DNA of 64,000 nt, from NCBI RefSeq assembly GCF_001411495.1, contig NZ_CP012981.1, positions 1,240,001 to 1,304,000 of the forward strand, in the 5' to 3' direction. Shown piece after piece: positions 27,742-36,567 of the stretch. Made by a program: the position numbers and the translations under genes. This stretch comes from Burkholderia cepacia ATCC 25416. Its GTDB lineage: Bacteria; Pseudomonadota; Gammaproteobacteria; Burkholderiales; Burkholderiaceae. The number at the start of each line of letters is the position of its first letter. The stretch's first letter is position 1. Under the pieces are notes generated by a model that was not told the origin of the DNA, ran no database searches, and saw only the letters and a program-made list of their open reading frames with translations.

Positions 27742-28947
27742 TCATTCGGTATCGCTGTCCTGCTCGTCGAGCGTCTGCTTCGGCGGCGGCGGGCGCTTGC
27801 CGATCACGACGTTCATGTCGAACTCCTTGCCCTTGCGGACGACGTGCACCTTGGTCGGCGTGCCCGGCTTGATCTGCGCGACCGTGTTCAACAGCTTCGT
27901 CGTGTCGGTGATGTCCTCGCCGTTGACCGAGACCAGAATATCGCCCGGCTTGATGCCGGCCTTGTCGGCCGGGCCGCCCTGCAGCACGCCGGCGACGATC
28001 GCGCCCGATTTCTGCTGAAGCCCGAACGATTCGGCGATCTCCGGCGTGACGTCCTGCGGCTCGACGCCGATCCAGCCGCGCGTGACCGAGCCCGTCGTGA
28101 TGATGCTTTCGAGCACCGTGCGCGCGGTCGACACGGGAATCGCGAAACCGATGCCGAGCGAGCCGCCCGAGCGCGAATAGATCGCGGTGTTGATGCCGAG
28201 CAGGTTGCCGTTCACGTCGACCAGTGCGCCGCCCGAGTTGCCGGGGTTGATCGGCGCGTCGGTCTGGATGAAGTTCTCGAACGTGTTGATGCCGAGGTGG
28301 TTGCGGCCCAATGCGCTGATGATCCCCATCGTGACCGTCTGGCCGACGCCGAACGGGTTGCCGATCGCGAGGACGACGTCGCCGACCCGCGACTGGTCAG
28401 AGCGGCCGAGCGTGATCGTCGGCAGGTTCGTCATGTTGATCTTCAGCACGGCGAGGTCCGTTTCGGGATCGCTGCCGATCACCTTCGCGGTGGCCGTGCG
28501 CCCGTCGGCGAGCGCGACCTCGATCTGGTCGGCGCCGTCCACGACGTGCTGGTTCGTTAGAATGTAACCTTCCGGGCTCACGATAACGCCCGAGCCGAGG
28601 TTGGCGGCCGGTTCGTCCTGCTGCTTGCGGGCGTTGCGGTCGCCGAAGAAGTAGCGGAACAGCGGATCTTTCGCGCGCGGATCGGGCGGTAGCGAGCCGT
28701 CCTTGCTGGAGAAGACGTTGACGACGGCCGGCATCGCCTTCTGCGCGGCTTCCGCGTACGACGTGGTCGCCGGCGCGCCGCCGATGCCCGGCGCGACTTC
28801 CCGCAGCGCAACGATCGGCGTGGCGAGCTGCTTGCCGAGCTGTCCTTGCCGTTGCAGCCATTGCGGCTTGAGCGTCACGACGATGAACATCAGCGCGAGC
28901 AGCACGGTAACCGCCTGCGCGAAGAACAGCCAGAAGCGTCTAAGCAT
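27742..28947 (-). CDS. Membrane-anchored serine protease with one PDZ domain (DegS/DegQ-like)
   Basis: This 401-residue HtrA-family protease has an N-terminal helix (residues 10-26) that should anchor it to the inner membrane, facing the periplasm. The catalytic triad is His134 (TNQHVVDG), Asp164 (ETDLAVL) and Ser238 (NPGNSGGAL). A single PDZ domain follows ([23 protein letters not shown]). One PDZ plus an anchor is the DegS layout, suggesting a role in envelope stress signalling. It could also be a general quality-control protease. It is divergent from the Nif3-like gene. Confidence 0.92.
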   Translation of the reverse strand: MLRRFWLFFAQAVTVLLALMFIVVTLKPQWLQRQGQLGKQLATPIVALREVAPGIGGAPATTSYAEAAQKAMPAVVNVFSSKDGSLPPDPRAKDPLFRYFFGDRNARKQQDEPAANLGSGVIVSPEGYILTNQHVVDGADQIEVALADGRTATAKVIGSDPETDLAVLKINMTNLPTITLGRSDQSRVGDVVLAIGNPFGVGQTVTMGIISALGRNHLGINTFENFIQTDAPINPGNSGGALVDVNGNLLGINTAIYSRSGGSLGIGFAIPVSTARTVLESIITTGSVTRGWIGVEPQDVTPEIAESFGLQQKSGAIVAGVLQGGPADKAGIKPGDILVSVNGEDITDTTKLLNTVAQIKPGTPTKVHVVRKGKEFDMNVVIGKRPPPPKQTLDEQDSDTE

Positions 28948-28968
28948 CTGAATGGATTAGAGGTTTAT

Positions 28969-29715
28969 ATGGATCGGATCGAACTTGAATTGTACTTGAA
29001 CAATACCCTTGAAACCGCGCGCTTCAAGGACTATTGCCCGAACGGCCTGCAGGTCGAGGGGCGTCGCAAGATCGAGAAGATCGCCACCGGCGTGACGGCG
29101 TCGGTCGCGTTTCTTGAAGCCGCGCTCGAATGGGGGGCGGATGCCGTGCTCGTCCATCACGGCTATTTCTGGCGCAACGAGCCGCCGCAGATCACGGGCC
29201 GCAAGTATCAGCGCCTGAAGCTGCTGCTCGCGAACGACCTGAACCTGTTCGCGTTCCACCTGCCGCTCGACGCGCATCCCGAATTCGGCAACAACGCGCA
29301 GCTCGGCGAGCGGCTCGGGCTGATCGGCGAGCAGCGTTTCGGCGAAGGCGACCTCGGCTGGATGGCCACGCTGCCGATGCCCGTCTCGCTCGAGCACTTC
29401 GTCGCGAAGGTCGAGCGCACGCTCGGCCGCACGCCGCTCGTGCTCGGCGATCCGGACATGCAGCTGCGGCGCATCGCGTGGTGCACGGGCGCCGCGCAGA
29501 GCTATTTCGACGCGGCGATCGATGCCGGCGCGGACGTGTTCCTGACCGGCGAGGTGTCCGAATACGTGACGCACACGGCCGCGGAGAGCGGCGTCGCGTT
29601 CGTTGCGGCAGGGCACCATGCGACCGAACGCTATGGAATTCAGGCACTCGGCGCTCACTTGTCCGAAGAATTCGGTATCGAACACCTTTTTATCGATATC
29701 CATAACCCGGTCTGA
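28969..29715 (+). CDS. Nif3-like dinuclear metal centre protein
   Basis: This is a 248-residue member of the conserved Nif3/YbgI (DUF34) family, which forms toroidal hexamers with two metal ions per subunit. Metal ligands are in [10 protein letters not shown] and [12 protein letters not shown], together with the GEVSEY glutamate. E. coli YbgI has 247 residues. Its biochemical role is still unsettled (GTP cyclohydrolase or hydrolase activities have been proposed for the family). It starts 21 bases from the divergent protease gene, so the two share a compact promoter region. Confidence 0.92.
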   Translation: MDRIELELYLNNTLETARFKDYCPNGLQVEGRRKIEKIATGVTASVAFLEAALEWGADAVLVHHGYFWRNEPPQITGRKYQRLKLLLANDLNLFAFHLPLDAHPEFGNNAQLGERLGLIGEQRFGEGDLGWMATLPMPVSLEHFVAKVERTLGRTPLVLGDPDMQLRRIAWCTGAAQSYFDAAIDAGADVFLTGEVSEYVTHTAAESGVAFVAAGHHATERYGIQALGAHLSEEFGIEHLFIDIHNPV

Positions 29716-29790
29716 GTGCCGGATTTGCGGCAGCGCATCGAAATTTCTCAATGTAGCGGATGCTTAATAGCGAAATGATTTAATCGCTCC

Positions 29791-29817
29791 GATAGTGGGG
29801 GGAAACCCTTAACTATC
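29791..29817. promoter_or_regulatory. Inverted repeat upstream of petA
   Basis: GATAGT and ACTATC form a six-base inverted repeat around a GGGGGGAAACCC centre, which can itself pair. It lies in an AT-richer 218-base gap, about 117 bases before petA. It may be an operator or a leader hairpin. No known regulator consensus is claimed. Confidence 0.35.
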
Positions 29818-29933
29818 AATCACTTCGAAGGGATTTTCATCTCCGGGCCTTGTAAATGGCGACTCCATTCGAGCAAACTAGCGGCGGAATGGAAAGTCGT
29901 GACGGAAAATCCAACTCAGAAGTGGGGCGTGTG

Positions 29934-30554
29934 ATGCGAGACAAGGAAGAGAAACGCGTCGACAGCGGCCGCCGTACCTGGCTGATTGCGACATCCGTAG
30001 CAGGTGGCGTAGGAGGCGTCGCCACCGTCATACCTTTCGCGGCGTCGCTTGCGCCGTCCGCGAAAGCGAAAGCGGCCGGAGCACCGGTCGAAGTCGACAT
30101 CAGCGGGCTGAAGCCCGGTGAAATGGTGACCGTGCCGTGGCGCGGCAAGCCGGTGTGGATCCTGAACCGCACCGACGCGATGCTTGCCGACGTGGTCAAG
30201 GCCGACAAGGAAGTGGCCGATCCGACCACCGAAAAGCCCTATACGATGCCGTTGCCCGCGTATTGCGCGAACGAATATCGCTCGCGGGCCGATCGCAAGA
30301 ACATTCTCGTCGTGATGGCCGTGTGTACGCACCTCGGCTGCACGCCAAGCCAGCGCTTCACGCCGGGTCCGCAGCCGAACCTGCCGGACGACTGGCCGGG
30401 CGGTTTCCTCTGCCCGTGCCACGGTTCGACCTACGACCTCGCCGGCCGTGTGTTCAAGAACAAGCCGGCGCCTCAGAATCTCGACATCCCGCCCTACATG
30501 TTCACGTCGGCGACGACCCTCGTGATCGGCAAGGACGAGAAAGGAGAAGCGTGA
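29934..30554 (+). CDS. petA: Ubiquinol-cytochrome c reductase iron-sulfur (Rieske) subunit
   Basis: This 206-residue subunit of the bc1 complex passes electrons from ubiquinol to cytochrome c1. A twin-arginine-type signal anchor (SGRRTWLIATSVAGGVGG) fits Tat export of a folded cofactor protein, and tatABC lies nearby. The [2Fe-2S] ligands are in CTHLGC and CPCHGS. The ATG at 29934 is chosen because it puts the RR motif near the N-terminus. An upstream frame extension exists but is atypical. The petB start overlaps the stop. Confidence 0.96.
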   Translation: MRDKEEKRVDSGRRTWLIATSVAGGVGGVATVIPFAASLAPSAKAKAAGAPVEVDISGLKPGEMVTVPWRGKPVWILNRTDAMLADVVKADKEVADPTTEKPYTMPLPAYCANEYRSRADRKNILVVMAVCTHLGCTPSQRFTPGPQPNLPDDWPGGFLCPCHGSTYDLAGRVFKNKPAPQNLDIPPYMFTSATTLVIGKDEKGEA

Positions 30555-31933
30555 TGGCCGACAACAAGGAAGTCTCCACGACAGGTCTCACCGGCTGGAT
30601 CGATCAGCGCTTCCCGCTCACGTCCACCTGGAAAAAGCACGTTTCCGAGTACTACGCGCCGAAGAACTTCAACTTCTGGTACTTCTTCGGCTCCCTCGCG
30701 CTGCTGGTGCTCGTCAACCAGATCGTCACCGGCATCTTCCTGACGATGAACTACAAGCCCGACTCGACGCTCGCGTTTGCGTCGGTCGAGTACATCATGC
30801 GCGAGGTGCCGTGGGGCTGGCTGATCCGCTACATGCACTCCACGGGCGCGTCGATGTTCTTCGTGGTCGTCTACCTGCACATGTTTCGCGGGCTGCTTTA
30901 CGGGTCGTACCGCAAGCCGCGCGAGCTCGTGTGGATCTTCGGCTGTGCGATCTTCCTGTGCCTGATGGCCGAGGCGTTCTTCGGTTACCTGCTGCCGTGG
31001 GGCCAGATGTCGTTCTGGGGCGCGCAGGTGATCGTGAACCTGTTCTCGGCGATCCCGTTCGTCGGCCCGGACCTGTCGCTGTGGATTCGCGGCGACTACG
31101 TCGTGTCGGACGTCACGCTGAACCGCTTCTTCGCGTTCCACGTGATCGCGATTCCGCTCGTGCTGGTTGGCCTCGTGATCGCGCACCTCGTCGCGCTGCA
31201 CGAAGTGGGGTCGAACAACCCGGACGGTATCGAGATCAAGGCGAAGAAGGACGAGAACGGCGTTCCGCTCGACGGCATCCCGTTCCACCCGTACTACTCG
31301 GTGCATGATTTCCTCGGCGTGTGCGTGTTCCTGATGGTCTTCGCACTGATCGTGTTTTTCTCGCCGGAGATGGGCGGCTACTTCCTCGAGGCGAACAACT
31401 TCGTCCCGGCGAACCCGTTGCAGACGCCGCCCGAGATCGCGCCGGTCTGGTACTTCACCGCGTTCTACGCGATGCTGCGCGCGACCACCGACCCGTTCAA
31501 GATCGTCCTGATGATCGTCATCGCGCTGCTCGGCGTGCTCGCGCTGATCCGCGCGAGCGGCAAGTGGAAGGCCGGGTTGCCGGTGCTGGCCGCGGCGATC
31601 GTCGTCTTCATGTACCTGACGGAGTCGAAGTTCTGGGGCGTCGTCGTGATGGGTTCGGCGGTGATCACGCTGTTCTTCCTGCCGTGGCTCGACCGCAGCC
31701 CGGTGAAGTCGATCCGCTACCGGCCGCTGTTCCACAAGGTGTTCCTCGGGATCTTCGTCGCGGCGTTCCTGACCCTCGCGTTCCTCGGCACGCGGCCACC
31801 GTCGCCGGCGGCCACGCTGATCGCGCAGTGTTGCGCGCTGATCTACTTCGCGTTCTTCCTCGGCATGCCCGTCTGGACGCCGCTTGGCACGTTCAAGCAG
31901 CCGCCGGAGCGGGTGCGCTTCAAGCCCCATTAA
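30554..31933 (+). CDS. petB: Cytochrome b of the bc1 complex
   Basis: This 459-residue integral membrane protein holds the two b hemes and the quinol-oxidising site. Heme-ligand histidines lie in RYMHSTGASMFF / VVYLHMFRGL and in FAFHVIAIPLV / IAHLVALHEVG. The Qo-site PPEIAPVWYF (PEWY-equivalent region) is present. Extra C-terminal helices make it the long, non-split form. It overlaps petA by one base (TGATG) and petC follows after 21 bases. Confidence 0.97.
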   Translation: MADNKEVSTTGLTGWIDQRFPLTSTWKKHVSEYYAPKNFNFWYFFGSLALLVLVNQIVTGIFLTMNYKPDSTLAFASVEYIMREVPWGWLIRYMHSTGASMFFVVVYLHMFRGLLYGSYRKPRELVWIFGCAIFLCLMAEAFFGYLLPWGQMSFWGAQVIVNLFSAIPFVGPDLSLWIRGDYVVSDVTLNRFFAFHVIAIPLVLVGLVIAHLVALHEVGSNNPDGIEIKAKKDENGVPLDGIPFHPYYSVHDFLGVCVFLMVFALIVFFSPEMGGYFLEANNFVPANPLQTPPEIAPVWYFTAFYAMLRATTDPFKIVLMIVIALLGVLALIRASGKWKAGLPVLAAAIVVFMYLTESKFWGVVVMGSAVITLFFLPWLDRSPVKSIRYRPLFHKVFLGIFVAAFLTLAFLGTRPPSPAATLIAQCCALIYFAFFLGMPVWTPLGTFKQPPERVRFKPH

Positions 31934-31954
31934 CGTGAGCGAGGAGAGAACGAC

Positions 31955-32713
31955 ATGAAGAAACTGCTTTCGACACTCGCGCTGATCGGGGCGACCGCGT
32001 GTGCGCTGCTGGTGGCGCCGGCGGTGCGGGCGGAAGGTAATTTTCCGCTCGACCGGGCGCCCGATAACACGGAAAATCTCGTTTCGCTTCAGCACGGCGC
32101 GCAATTGTTTGTAAACTATTGCCTGAACTGCCACAGCGCGAACCTGATGCGCTACAACCGTCTGACGGATCTGGGCATATCCCAGAAGGAGATCGAAAAG
32201 AATCTCCTGTTCACGACCGACAAGGTCGGCAACACGATGTCCGTCGCGATGCGGCCTGAAGACGCGAAGAACTGGCTCGGCACCTCGCCGCCCGACCTGT
32301 CGGTCGAGGAGCGCGCGCGCGGCCGCGACTGGCTGTATACGTATCTGCGCAGCTTCTACCGCGACGATACGCGGCCGACCGGCTGGAACAACGCGGTGTT
32401 CGAGAACGTCGGCATGCCCCATGTACTGTGGCAGCTGCAGGGGCAGCGCACTGCCAAATTCGAAGACAAGACGGACGAGGAGACGGGCGAGAAGGTCCAT
32501 ACGCTCGTCGGCTTCCAGCAGGTCACGCCGGGGACACTGTCCGCGGTGGATTATGATGCTGCGGTTGCCGACCTGGTGGCGTACATGACCTGGATGTCCG
32601 AGCCGGCTCAGCAGACCCGCAAACGCCTCGGCGTATGGGTGCTGATCTTTCTCGGTGTCCTGACTTTCCTGGCCTGGCGGCTCAATGCCGCGTACTGGAA
32701 AGATATCAAGTAA
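31955..32713 (+). CDS. petC: Cytochrome c1 of the bc1 complex
   Basis: This 252-residue protein has a signal peptide (LLVAPAVRAEG cleavage region). The c-type heme site CLNCHS is at about residue 56, followed by NLMRYNRLTDLG. A C-terminal helix (GVWVLIFLGVLTFLAWRL) anchors it in the membrane. The axial methionine is probably in NVGMPHVLWQLQG. It completes petABC and is followed by a terminator-like structure before sspA. Confidence 0.97.
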   Translation: MKKLLSTLALIGATACALLVAPAVRAEGNFPLDRAPDNTENLVSLQHGAQLFVNYCLNCHSANLMRYNRLTDLGISQKEIEKNLLFTTDKVGNTMSVAMRPEDAKNWLGTSPPDLSVEERARGRDWLYTYLRSFYRDDTRPTGWNNAVFENVGMPHVLWQLQGQRTAKFEDKTDEETGEKVHTLVGFQQVTPGTLSAVDYDAAVADLVAYMTWMSEPAQQTRKRLGVWVLIFLGVLTFLAWRLNAAYWKDIK

Positions 32714-32731
32714 TCACGCCTGACCGGCGTG

Positions 32732-32792
32732 GGGCCGGCGCAAGGTGGAACCCCGGAAGGAGGTTCGCCGCGTGCCGGCCCTCGGCTTTTTT
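32732..32792 (+). terminator. Probable terminator after petC
   Basis: GGGCCGGC (32732-32739) pairs with GCCGGCCC (32774-32781), enclosing a loop that can form a smaller hairpin. TCGGC and a run of six T follow. It separates petABC from sspAB, but its long loop makes it less typical than the tatC terminator. Confidence 0.5.
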
Positions 32793-32806
32793 GAGGAAAC
32801 GCAAAC

Positions 32807-33418
32807 ATGATGGTTCTGTATTCCGGCACAACTTGCCCGTTCTCCCAGCGTTGCCGGCTGGTGCTGTTCGAGAAGGGCATGGACTTCGAAATCCGTGACG
32901 TCGACCTGTTCAACAAGCCGGAAGACATTTCGGTGATGAACCCGTACGGTCAGGTGCCGATCCTGGTCGAACGCGACCTGATCCTGTACGAATCGAACAT
33001 CATCAACGAGTACATCGACGAGCGCTTCCCGCACCCGCAACTGATGCCGGCCGACCCCGTGCAGCGCGCGCGTGCACGCCTGTTCCTGCTCAACTTCGAG
33101 AAGGAACTGTTCGTCCACGTCAGCACGCTCGAGAACGAGAAGGGCAAGGCGGCGGAGAAGAATCACGAGAAGGCACGCCTCGCGATTCGCGATCGCCTGA
33201 CGCAGCTCGCGCCGATCTTCGTGAAGAACAAGTACATGCTCGGCGAGGAATTCTCGATGCTCGACGTCGCGATCGCGCCGCTGCTGTGGCGTCTGGATCA
33301 CTACGGCATCGAGCTGTCGAAGAACGCCGCGCCGCTGATGAAGTACGCCGAGCGGATCTTCAGCCGGCCGGCCTATATCGAAGCACTGACGCCGTCCGAA
33401 AAGGTCATGCGTCGTTGA
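32807..33418 (+). CDS. sspA: Stringent starvation protein A (SspA), GST fold
   Basis: This 203-residue protein has an N-terminal thioredoxin-like domain (LYSGTTCPFSQRCRLVLFEK) and a C-terminal helical domain of the glutathione S-transferase type. SspA binds RNA polymerase and modulates stationary-phase and acid-stress gene expression. QVPILVERDLILYESNIINEY is characteristic. In Burkholderia and other proteobacteria sspA precedes sspB, as here. Enzymatic GST activity is not expected. Confidence 0.93.
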   Translation: MMVLYSGTTCPFSQRCRLVLFEKGMDFEIRDVDLFNKPEDISVMNPYGQVPILVERDLILYESNIINEYIDERFPHPQLMPADPVQRARARLFLLNFEKELFVHVSTLENEKGKAAEKNHEKARLAIRDRLTQLAPIFVKNKYMLGEEFSMLDVAIAPLLWRLDHYGIELSKNAAPLMKYAERIFSRPAYIEALTPSEKVMRR

Positions 33419-33489
33419 TGATGCAATGAAGGCAAGACGGGGAGGGCGGCGCGGCGTGCCGCGCGCCCGCTCCGGGTTCGAGGATTGTG

Positions 33490-34017
33490 ATGCAAGAGAT
33501 TTCAACGAAGCCTTATCTGCTGCGCGCGCTGTACGAGTGGTGCACCGATAACGGTTACACACCGCATATCGCGGTGAGGGTCGACAACTCGACGCGCGTG
33601 CCGCGTCAGTTCGTGCGTGACGGCGAGATCGTGCTCAACATCAGCTTCGAGGCGACGAGCCAGTTGCAGATGGGCAACGAGTGGATCGAGTTCACGGCCC
33701 GGTTCTCCGGGAAGGCGCACAAGATCGAGATTCCGGTTGCCAACGTGCTCGCGATCTATGCGCGCGAGAACGGGCAGGGGATGGCGTTCCAGGTCGATGC
33801 GGTTGCGGGCGAAGGCGAGGATTCGGGCGCGTTCGACGAAGAAGCCGCGCAGGCGGATGACGCGCAGCGCGACGAGTCGCCTGCTGCGTTGACGCCGGTT
33901 GCCGACCGCGGCGCGAACGAGGAACCCTCCGAAGGCGCCGACGAACCGCCGAAAACCGACGGCGATGGCGACGGTTCGAAAGGTGGCAACAGACCTCGCC
34001 TCAAGATCGTGAAATGA
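33490..34017 (+). CDS. sspB: ClpXP adaptor SspB
   Basis: This 175-residue adaptor delivers ssrA-tagged proteins to ClpXP. The N-terminal substrate-binding domain starts STKPYLLRALYEWCTDNGYTPHIAV. A long acidic linker follows (about residues 105-165). The C-terminal RPRLKIVK is the conserved tail that docks on ClpX. The ATG at 33490 is preferred over the GTG one codon earlier. It lies 19 bases before the tRNA-Thr gene. Confidence 0.95.
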   Translation: MQEISTKPYLLRALYEWCTDNGYTPHIAVRVDNSTRVPRQFVRDGEIVLNISFEATSQLQMGNEWIEFTARFSGKAHKIEIPVANVLAIYARENGQGMAFQVDAVAGEGEDSGAFDEEAAQADDAQRDESPAALTPVADRGANEEPSEGADEPPKTDGDGDGSKGGNRPRLKIVK

Positions 34018-34036
34018 GGTAGAATCTCGCGCTACG

Positions 34037-34111
<75 letters not shown>

Positions 34112-34119
34112 TATCTGAC

Positions 34120-34150
34120 AAGGGGTTACGCGATGTTTGCGTAGCCCCTT
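34120..34150 (+). terminator. Hairpin after tRNA-Thr
   Basis: A 12-base-pair stem (AAGGGGTTACGC with GCGTAGCCCCTT, one G-U pair, loop of seven) begins nine bases after the tRNA CCA. There is no long T run, only CGCGTTT. It probably ends or processes the tRNA transcript. Confidence 0.65.
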
Positions 34151-34320
34151 CGCGTTTCCAATTCCCCCTCGGCATTTCCAATCTGCATTGGCGAACAGGC
34201 TTGTTCAGCTACGTGCTGTGTACGTAGCGTTTCTTCAAGCAAGGGTTCCGTCTTGTCGCAAAGCAAGTCGGCGGGCCGGAATGAGTGCAAGCCATCATGA
34301 CGATCCCCTCCGAGTAACAC

Positions 34321-34566
34321 ATGACGCAGCGCCGAGAAGATCGCGATTTGATTCCTCATGAAGTTGTCAGCGCAACGGTCGACGGGGTGACGCCCCTGCG
34401 TGCGTGGCGCGAATATCTCGGGCTGACGCAGGTCGAAGTCGCGACGCGACTCGGCATCAGCCAGTCCGCCTACGCTCAACAGGAGAGCAGCGAGAAGCTG
34501 CGCAAGTCGACGCGCGAGAAGATCGCCGCCGCGCTCGGCATCACGGACGCGCAGGTTGACGTCTGA
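34321..34566 (+). CDS. XRE-family helix-turn-helix protein, antitoxin-like
   Basis: This 81-residue protein has a clear HTH (LRAWREYLGLTQVEVATRLGISQ, then SAYAQQESSEKLRK). The preceding DLIPHEVVSATVDGVTP is the linker seen in HigA/RelB-type antitoxins that have an N-terminal toxin-binding domain. That N-terminal domain is missing here: an in-frame TAA lies two codons upstream of the ATG. No intact toxin gene is next to it. It may be a truncated orphan antitoxin or a small stand-alone repressor. It is followed by a terminator and sits just after a tRNA gene. Confidence 0.75.
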   Translation: MTQRREDRDLIPHEVVSATVDGVTPLRAWREYLGLTQVEVATRLGISQSAYAQQESSEKLRKSTREKIAAALGITDAQVDV

Positions 34567-34590
34567 CGAGAGTGGTTGGCGCAGCAGAGA

Positions 34591-34625
34591 GCCGCCTGGG
34601 ACTTCGGTGCTGGGCGGCATTTTTC
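34591..34625 (+). terminator. Terminator after the XRE gene
   Basis: GCCGCC (34591) pairs with GGCGGC (34613-34618) around a partly structured loop, followed by ATTTTT. It lies 25 bases after the XRE stop codon. Confidence 0.6.
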
Positions 34626-35057
34626 GCCTGTATCCATGCACGGAGTCGGCGGGTTCACGTGTCCTCAGAGCGGTCGGTCGCTGGTCGCCCTGGTGGGGTA
34701 GCGCGCAGCAGGCCCGTGGCGGGGCTGTGTGCACGTGGCAGGTGCAGCCCTTGGGGGCGGTTCGACCCCTAGGGCGGGCTGATTCGGATCCGGCGCGCGC
34801 AGTTGTAGCCCCGCCCCACCTGCCCGCAAAAATGAACGGTTTTTGTGCACTCATGCGCTAGGTGCTCGAAGCCGCCCGGCGCGGGCCGCGCGGCAATCGG
34901 CGGCCCGATTCTTCTATGCACTTTTATGCGCCTTGATTATGCAGTCTCGGCGTTTCTTCGCCTGTACCTCACTGTTCGACAGAACTGTGAGCGCCGGTAG
35001 AGGTGTCGGGGTACCCGGCGCTGCGTGGTTCTGGTCGCTTTTCAGTGCGCGGAAATC

Positions 35058-35092
35058 ATGCGTTTTGATGCGCAACGATGCGAATCGATGCG
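35058..35092. repeat. Four ATGCG repeats at 10-bp spacing
   Basis: ATGCG recurs at 35058, 35068, 35078 and 35088. The five bases between differ, so this is a helically phased motif array rather than a simple tandem repeat. It resembles an iteron or operator array. A looser set lies at 34916-34943. Confidence 0.6.
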
Positions 35093-35169
35093 TCGACACG
35101 CGCATAAGCAACGCGAGATTTGTTCTAGGGATTGTGCGATTGACAGAAAATGACTGCGCCAACGCTCAT

Positions 35170-36546
35170 CTAGAGCAGAAGGACTCCTGGTGTACTTATG
35201 ATCGATTCGAAAGTTTTATCGACAGTTTGTCTCACCGCTCCTGCGGAGGTGTAGTGAACCGCCAAATCCCCTCGATCAGGAGGAGTCACTATGTCAAATC
35301 GGACACCCACAAGCCGCGTATATGTCCGTAACAACTCCATTGACAGCTCGTCAAGAGCATCTTTAATCGTGGCTGCGTTGGAATTTTGACCAATTCCATA
35401 GAGATCAGAGTTCACAAGGACGCGTACCATTCCAGGTTGATGGTCACGTAGTTGGCGTCGGCAAGCGTTCGCAACGGTCGCGCGAATATTCTGCACGCTT
35501 TTTGAGAGAGCAGTGGACCTTGCGCAAACTAGGATTGGGCGGCGAACGCTCGTTACCATAACGTTCGATGCGTTCTGTACAATTAATTCGCCGAACGGCA
35601 GAACAAAGTGCCAGTCGCGCCATTCGTCAAAGTTCATGATCCACCGCCAGAGTTCTGCGGAATGGGCCTTCATTGGGTGCGGCAGTTCAAAGGGGCCGGA
35701 CGGATGAGGGGTAACGTTGATCTTGACGCGGTGCGTAGATCTCCTGGTTAGCTTATCGGCGAACATTGAGCGCAGCAGATGGGGAATGTCTGTTATGCCA
35801 GCCTCATCATGCACGTCGATTTTGATCAAAAGTCCGTCACCTATTTTCGCGGCTTCCTCAAAAATCTTGTCAAGCGCCAGCCGTCTGAATCTGCCAATGA
35901 AGTCAGATACTTTCTCCTCGTACTGCGTTTTGGCTTTGCATTCGATAAATATCGAACCATCTATCGCCATATCGGGTACGGCTTGCCCCACTTCATCAAG
36001 AAGTTCGACTTTTCCCGAATTCGCCTGTGCACTTGCTACCAACAATTCGTATAAGGCGGACTGCCATTGATCGCCTGTCAATCGCGGGAGCCGGTCTTTC
36101 ATGTTTTTCACATTGTCCAAGTTGAGGGCAACGTCACGAAGTGACAGAAGGCGGTAGGCGAAAACACCGCATAGAAACTCCCCACGCTCGTCGTGATACT
36201 TGAGTATTCGCTCGGTGCCTATAACAGCTTCCGCGAGAGGGTGCATTTCGTCCTTTTGCGGTATTCCCTCACGAAGCGCACGAGCTGACCCACGAGCGGA
36301 AGCCAACGGCATTTCCGTGTAGAGGAGCGGATCACTTGAGTTCTTACCTGCTTGTTCGACCAGCCATTGTTCATCGAACAAGCGTCGTGCGATCGGCAAA
36401 GCGGCCCTGATCACTTCTGGTGAGAAATCTACCGCGTGCCCGATTAACATAGGCCCTCTGGCAATTGAATGGTGATGTGTTAGGCAACGCAGGAAAAAAC
36501 CGTCCGGGTGTTTTTCGTAGTCCCTTCCGATGTTTGCCCGATTCAT
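35170..36546 (-). CDS. Orphan protein with PD-(D/E)xK nuclease-like motif
   Basis: This protein has about 458 residues and I recognise no named family. Counting from the GTG at 36567, a helix glutamate (Glu174, ALYELLVASA) is followed by Pro198-Asp199 (AVPDMAIDG) and Glu209-Cys-Lys211 (FIECKAK). This E...PD...ExK arrangement is typical of restriction-endonuclease-fold nucleases. The flanking ~170 N-terminal and ~250 C-terminal residues show no known domain. Base use is clearly AT-richer than in its neighbours, which points to transfer. Possible starts are GTG 36567, ATG 36546 and ATG 36450; only the last has a good Shine-Dalgarno (AGAGGG). It has no partner gene. A defence or DNA-processing role is an inference. 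Confidence 0.75.
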   Translation of the reverse strand: MNRANIGRDYEKHPDGFFLRCLTHHHSIARGPMLIGHAVDFSPEVIRAALPIARRLFDEQWLVEQAGKNSSDPLLYTEMPLASARGSARALREGIPQKDEMHPLAEAVIGTERILKYHDERGEFLCGVFAYRLLSLRDVALNLDNVKNMKDRLPRLTGDQWQSALYELLVASAQANSGKVELLDEVGQAVPDMAIDGSIFIECKAKTQYEEKVSDFIGRFRRLALDKIFEEAAKIGDGLLIKIDVHDEAGITDIPHLLRSMFADKLTRRSTHRVKINVTPHPSGPFELPHPMKAHSAELWRWIMNFDEWRDWHFVLPFGELIVQNASNVMVTSVRRPILVCARSTALSKSVQNIRATVANACRRQLRDHQPGMVRVLVNSDLYGIGQNSNAATIKDALDELSMELLRTYTRLVGVRFDIVTPPDRGDLAVHYTSAGAVRQTVDKTFESIISTPGVLLL

Positions 36547-36567
36547 CTGGCGGAAATGATACTTCAC

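Larger units (their letters stand above)
34567..35169. other. Non-coding stretch with ATGCG repeats
   Basis: No convincing gene is seen in these 600 bases; open frames present have atypical composition. After the terminator the sequence turns AT-richer from about 34910. It holds ATGCA/ATGCG words at 34916, 34926 and 34939 and again at 35058, 35068, 35078 and 35088, the last four at exact 10-base spacing. The segment lies between the XRE gene and the 3' end of the minus-strand nuclease-like gene. Confidence 0.5.

Noticed and set aside
34843..35331. A 162-codon plus-strand frame after the XRE gene
   Set aside because: It runs through the ATGCG repeats and overlaps the 3' end of the nuclease-like gene on the other strand. 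Its composition is not protein-like and there is no ribosome binding site.
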